The translations under genes were made by a program, and so were the position numbers. Under the pieces are notes generated by a model that did not search any database, was not told the origin of the DNA, and saw only the letters and a list, made by a program, of their open reading frames with translations. A stretch of DNA of 6,626 bases from CAUZIB01 sp963578805 (GTDB lineage: Bacteria; Acidobacteriota; Vicinamibacteria; Vicinamibacterales; UBA8438), in NCBI GenBank assembly GCA_963578805.1, contig CAUZDY010000094.1, positions 1-6,626 of the forward strand, read 5' to 3'. Below, in pieces: positions 5,939-6,626 of the stretch. Each line of letters starts with the position of its first letter. Position 1 is the stretch's first letter.

Positions 5939-6346
5939 TTAGACGACGTAAACCCCAACGTAGATCAGCGCAGCCCCAACTGCCACGGCCAGGAGACCGA
6001 GGACGCGCACTATCGCGTCGTCCACTGAGTTCTCGATGTAGCCGAATATGGCGCAGAGGAAGCGCCGAGAGACGTTAGGTACAACCAACATCGAGAGCGC
6101 CATGGCTGCCACGACCCATCCCACGATGTGGAGAAATCCAGCCAGCGCCCCCTCGCCAAATGAGAGGAGGAGGAGTGCCATCGCCAATGTCGCGATCGCG
6201 ACACCGAATGCTCGAAATCTGGCATTGGTCGAGGTGATCCATCTGTCGTAGACACGCAGTGTCGCCCTCGGCGCGAATATCAGCGGCCCACGACTGACAA
6301 TGGTGACAATCCCAATCACAATGCAAATGACCGAGAGCGAATCCAT
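5939..6346 (-). CDS. Four-helix integral membrane protein of unknown function
   Basis: I do not recognise the family. The 135-residue protein is almost entirely hydrophobic, with predicted membrane helices at about 4-26, 47-63, 68-90 and 112-134. Between helices one and two is a polar, basic loop (RATLRVYDRWITSTNARFR), and between three and four is NVSRRFLCAIFGYIENSVDD. There is no signal for secretion beyond the first helix and no catalytic motif that I can name. The start is well supported: ATG6346 follows GGAGG with a 9-base spacer. The next gene on the strand (LTxxQ) has its own promoter in the 119-base gap, so the two need not be co-transcribed. It could be a small transporter subunit or a stress-related membrane protein, but nothing here decides. 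Confidence 0.8.
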   Translation of the reverse strand: MDSLSVICIVIGIVTIVSRGPLIFAPRATLRVYDRWITSTNARFRAFGVAIATLAMALLLLSFGEGALAGFLHIVGWVVAAMALSMLVVPNVSRRFLCAIFGYIENSVDDAIVRVLGLLAVAVGAALIYVGVYVV

Positions 6347-6355
6347 GACTTACCG

Positions 6356-6360
6356 CCTCC
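6356..6360 (-). promoter_or_regulatory. Ribosome binding site GGAGG of the membrane protein gene
   Basis: GGAGG is 9 bases before ATG6346. It is the clearest Shine-Dalgarno site in the window and fixes that start. Confidence 0.75.
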
Positions 6361-6445
6361 GCAACACGAGACGAAATGCGCCGACGCTCCTAACGAACGA
6401 CGAGACGCCTAGCCTACTCAGAGGCGGCCGGTGCCACGGCGCCCC

Positions 6446-6475
6446 GCATGGTAAAGGGTAAAACTCCCGTTGGGG
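6446..6475 (+). repeat. Partial copy 3 of the repeat (leading part only)
   Basis: GCATGGTAAAGGGT is identical to the start of copy 1 (3739), and the next 16 bases keep a T-arm-like GGG...TCCC pairing and TTGG. Altogether 25 of 30 positions match. The CCACTTTT portion and the palindromic core are missing, so this copy is truncated or diverged. Confidence 0.6.
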
Positions 6476-6626
6476 TTAGACACCCGTTAGCTCACAACTC
6501 CCATGCGCTCAGCAGGTGCCTGAAACCCGTAGCGGGTTGCGATTGATCCGTTGGGCTACGGACCCATGCGCTGGCGACCGAGCCCGGTCATTGGTCGCGT
6601 CATTGTCATATTCCACATTCTGCCCA
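6476..6626. other. Right-end stretch without a confident gene
   Basis: No gene can be supported. There is a perfect hairpin AACCCG-TAG-CGGGTT (6524-6538), a 7-base inverted pair CCGTAGC/GCTACGG (6527-6533 with 6555-6561), another pair GCGACC/GGTCGC (6574-6579 with 6593-6598), and a direct repeat CCCATGCGCT (6500-6509 and 6563-6572). On the minus strand one frame is open from the window edge to about 6510 and could be the end of a gene that lies mostly outside. Confidence 0.35.

Noticed and set aside
6476..6626. A second tRNA or a tRNA-Sec in the right-end repeats
   Set aside because: No anticodon arm with a matching acceptor stem and T loop could be assembled. The only tRNA-like part is the degenerate T arm of repeat copy 3.

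Overview
The window looks like bacterial chromosome, moderately GC-rich with AT-rich patches between genes. Its start is a complete tRNA-Glu(TTC) gene with an encoded CCA end, and the rest is a run of mostly minus-strand accessory genes. The protein repertoire recalls Acidobacteriota (Vicinamibacteria-like) or a related phylum: an SCO protein paired with a YwqK/MORN-like protein, a DUF2339 remnant, a GNAT-aminotransferase fusion, a two-lobed retropepsin-like lipo/periplasmic protein and an LTxxQ protein. That placement is a guess from protein style, not a phylogenetic result.

Layout. 1-123: promoter -10 box and tRNA-Glu. 221-1067: a minus-strand pair, the 3' part of a YwqK/MORN-like gene followed by an SCO1/SenC copper-chaperone gene. 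Both carry in-frame stops. The SCO stop is a TGA that replaces exactly the second cysteine of the copper-binding CxxxC motif, so it reads either as selenocysteine or as a nonsense mutation in a decaying operon. 1041-1769: a PlsC-type acyltransferase on the plus strand. 1680-3470: a 596-residue GNAT-PLP aminotransferase fusion on the minus strand, overlapping PlsC tail to tail. 3493-3686: a frameshifted fossil of a DUF2339 membrane protein C-terminus. 3923-5152: a secreted aspartyl-protease-like protein with two DTG motifs. 5373-5819: a membrane-anchored Spy/CpxP-like LTxxQ protein. 5939-6346: a four-helix membrane protein of unknown function.

Structure between genes. The last 27 bases around the tRNA 3' end (106-132) recur in the same orientation at 3757 and 5301, inside a roughly 90-base repeat, and a shorter related copy of the repeat's leading part lies at 6446. 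These direct repeats divide the window into modules behind the tRNA. They could be relics of serial integration at tRNA-Glu, or a REP-like intergenic repeat family that happens to carry a tRNA-like end. One copy supplies the last five codons and stop of the LTxxQ gene. Two promoters, in front of the protease and LTxxQ genes, share a CCCCGTTGAACC -35 region with a 17-base spacer, and that -35 block resembles the repeat's end.

How the genes may work together. PlsC (O-acyltransferase) beside a fused N-acyl/N-acetyltransferase-aminotransferase could form an aminolipid or acyl-amino-acid pathway. The SCO protein and its YwqK-like partner belong to copper delivery for cytochrome oxidase. The others look like independent envelope genes. 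No integrase, transposase, selA/B/C or tRNA-Sec gene lies in the window.
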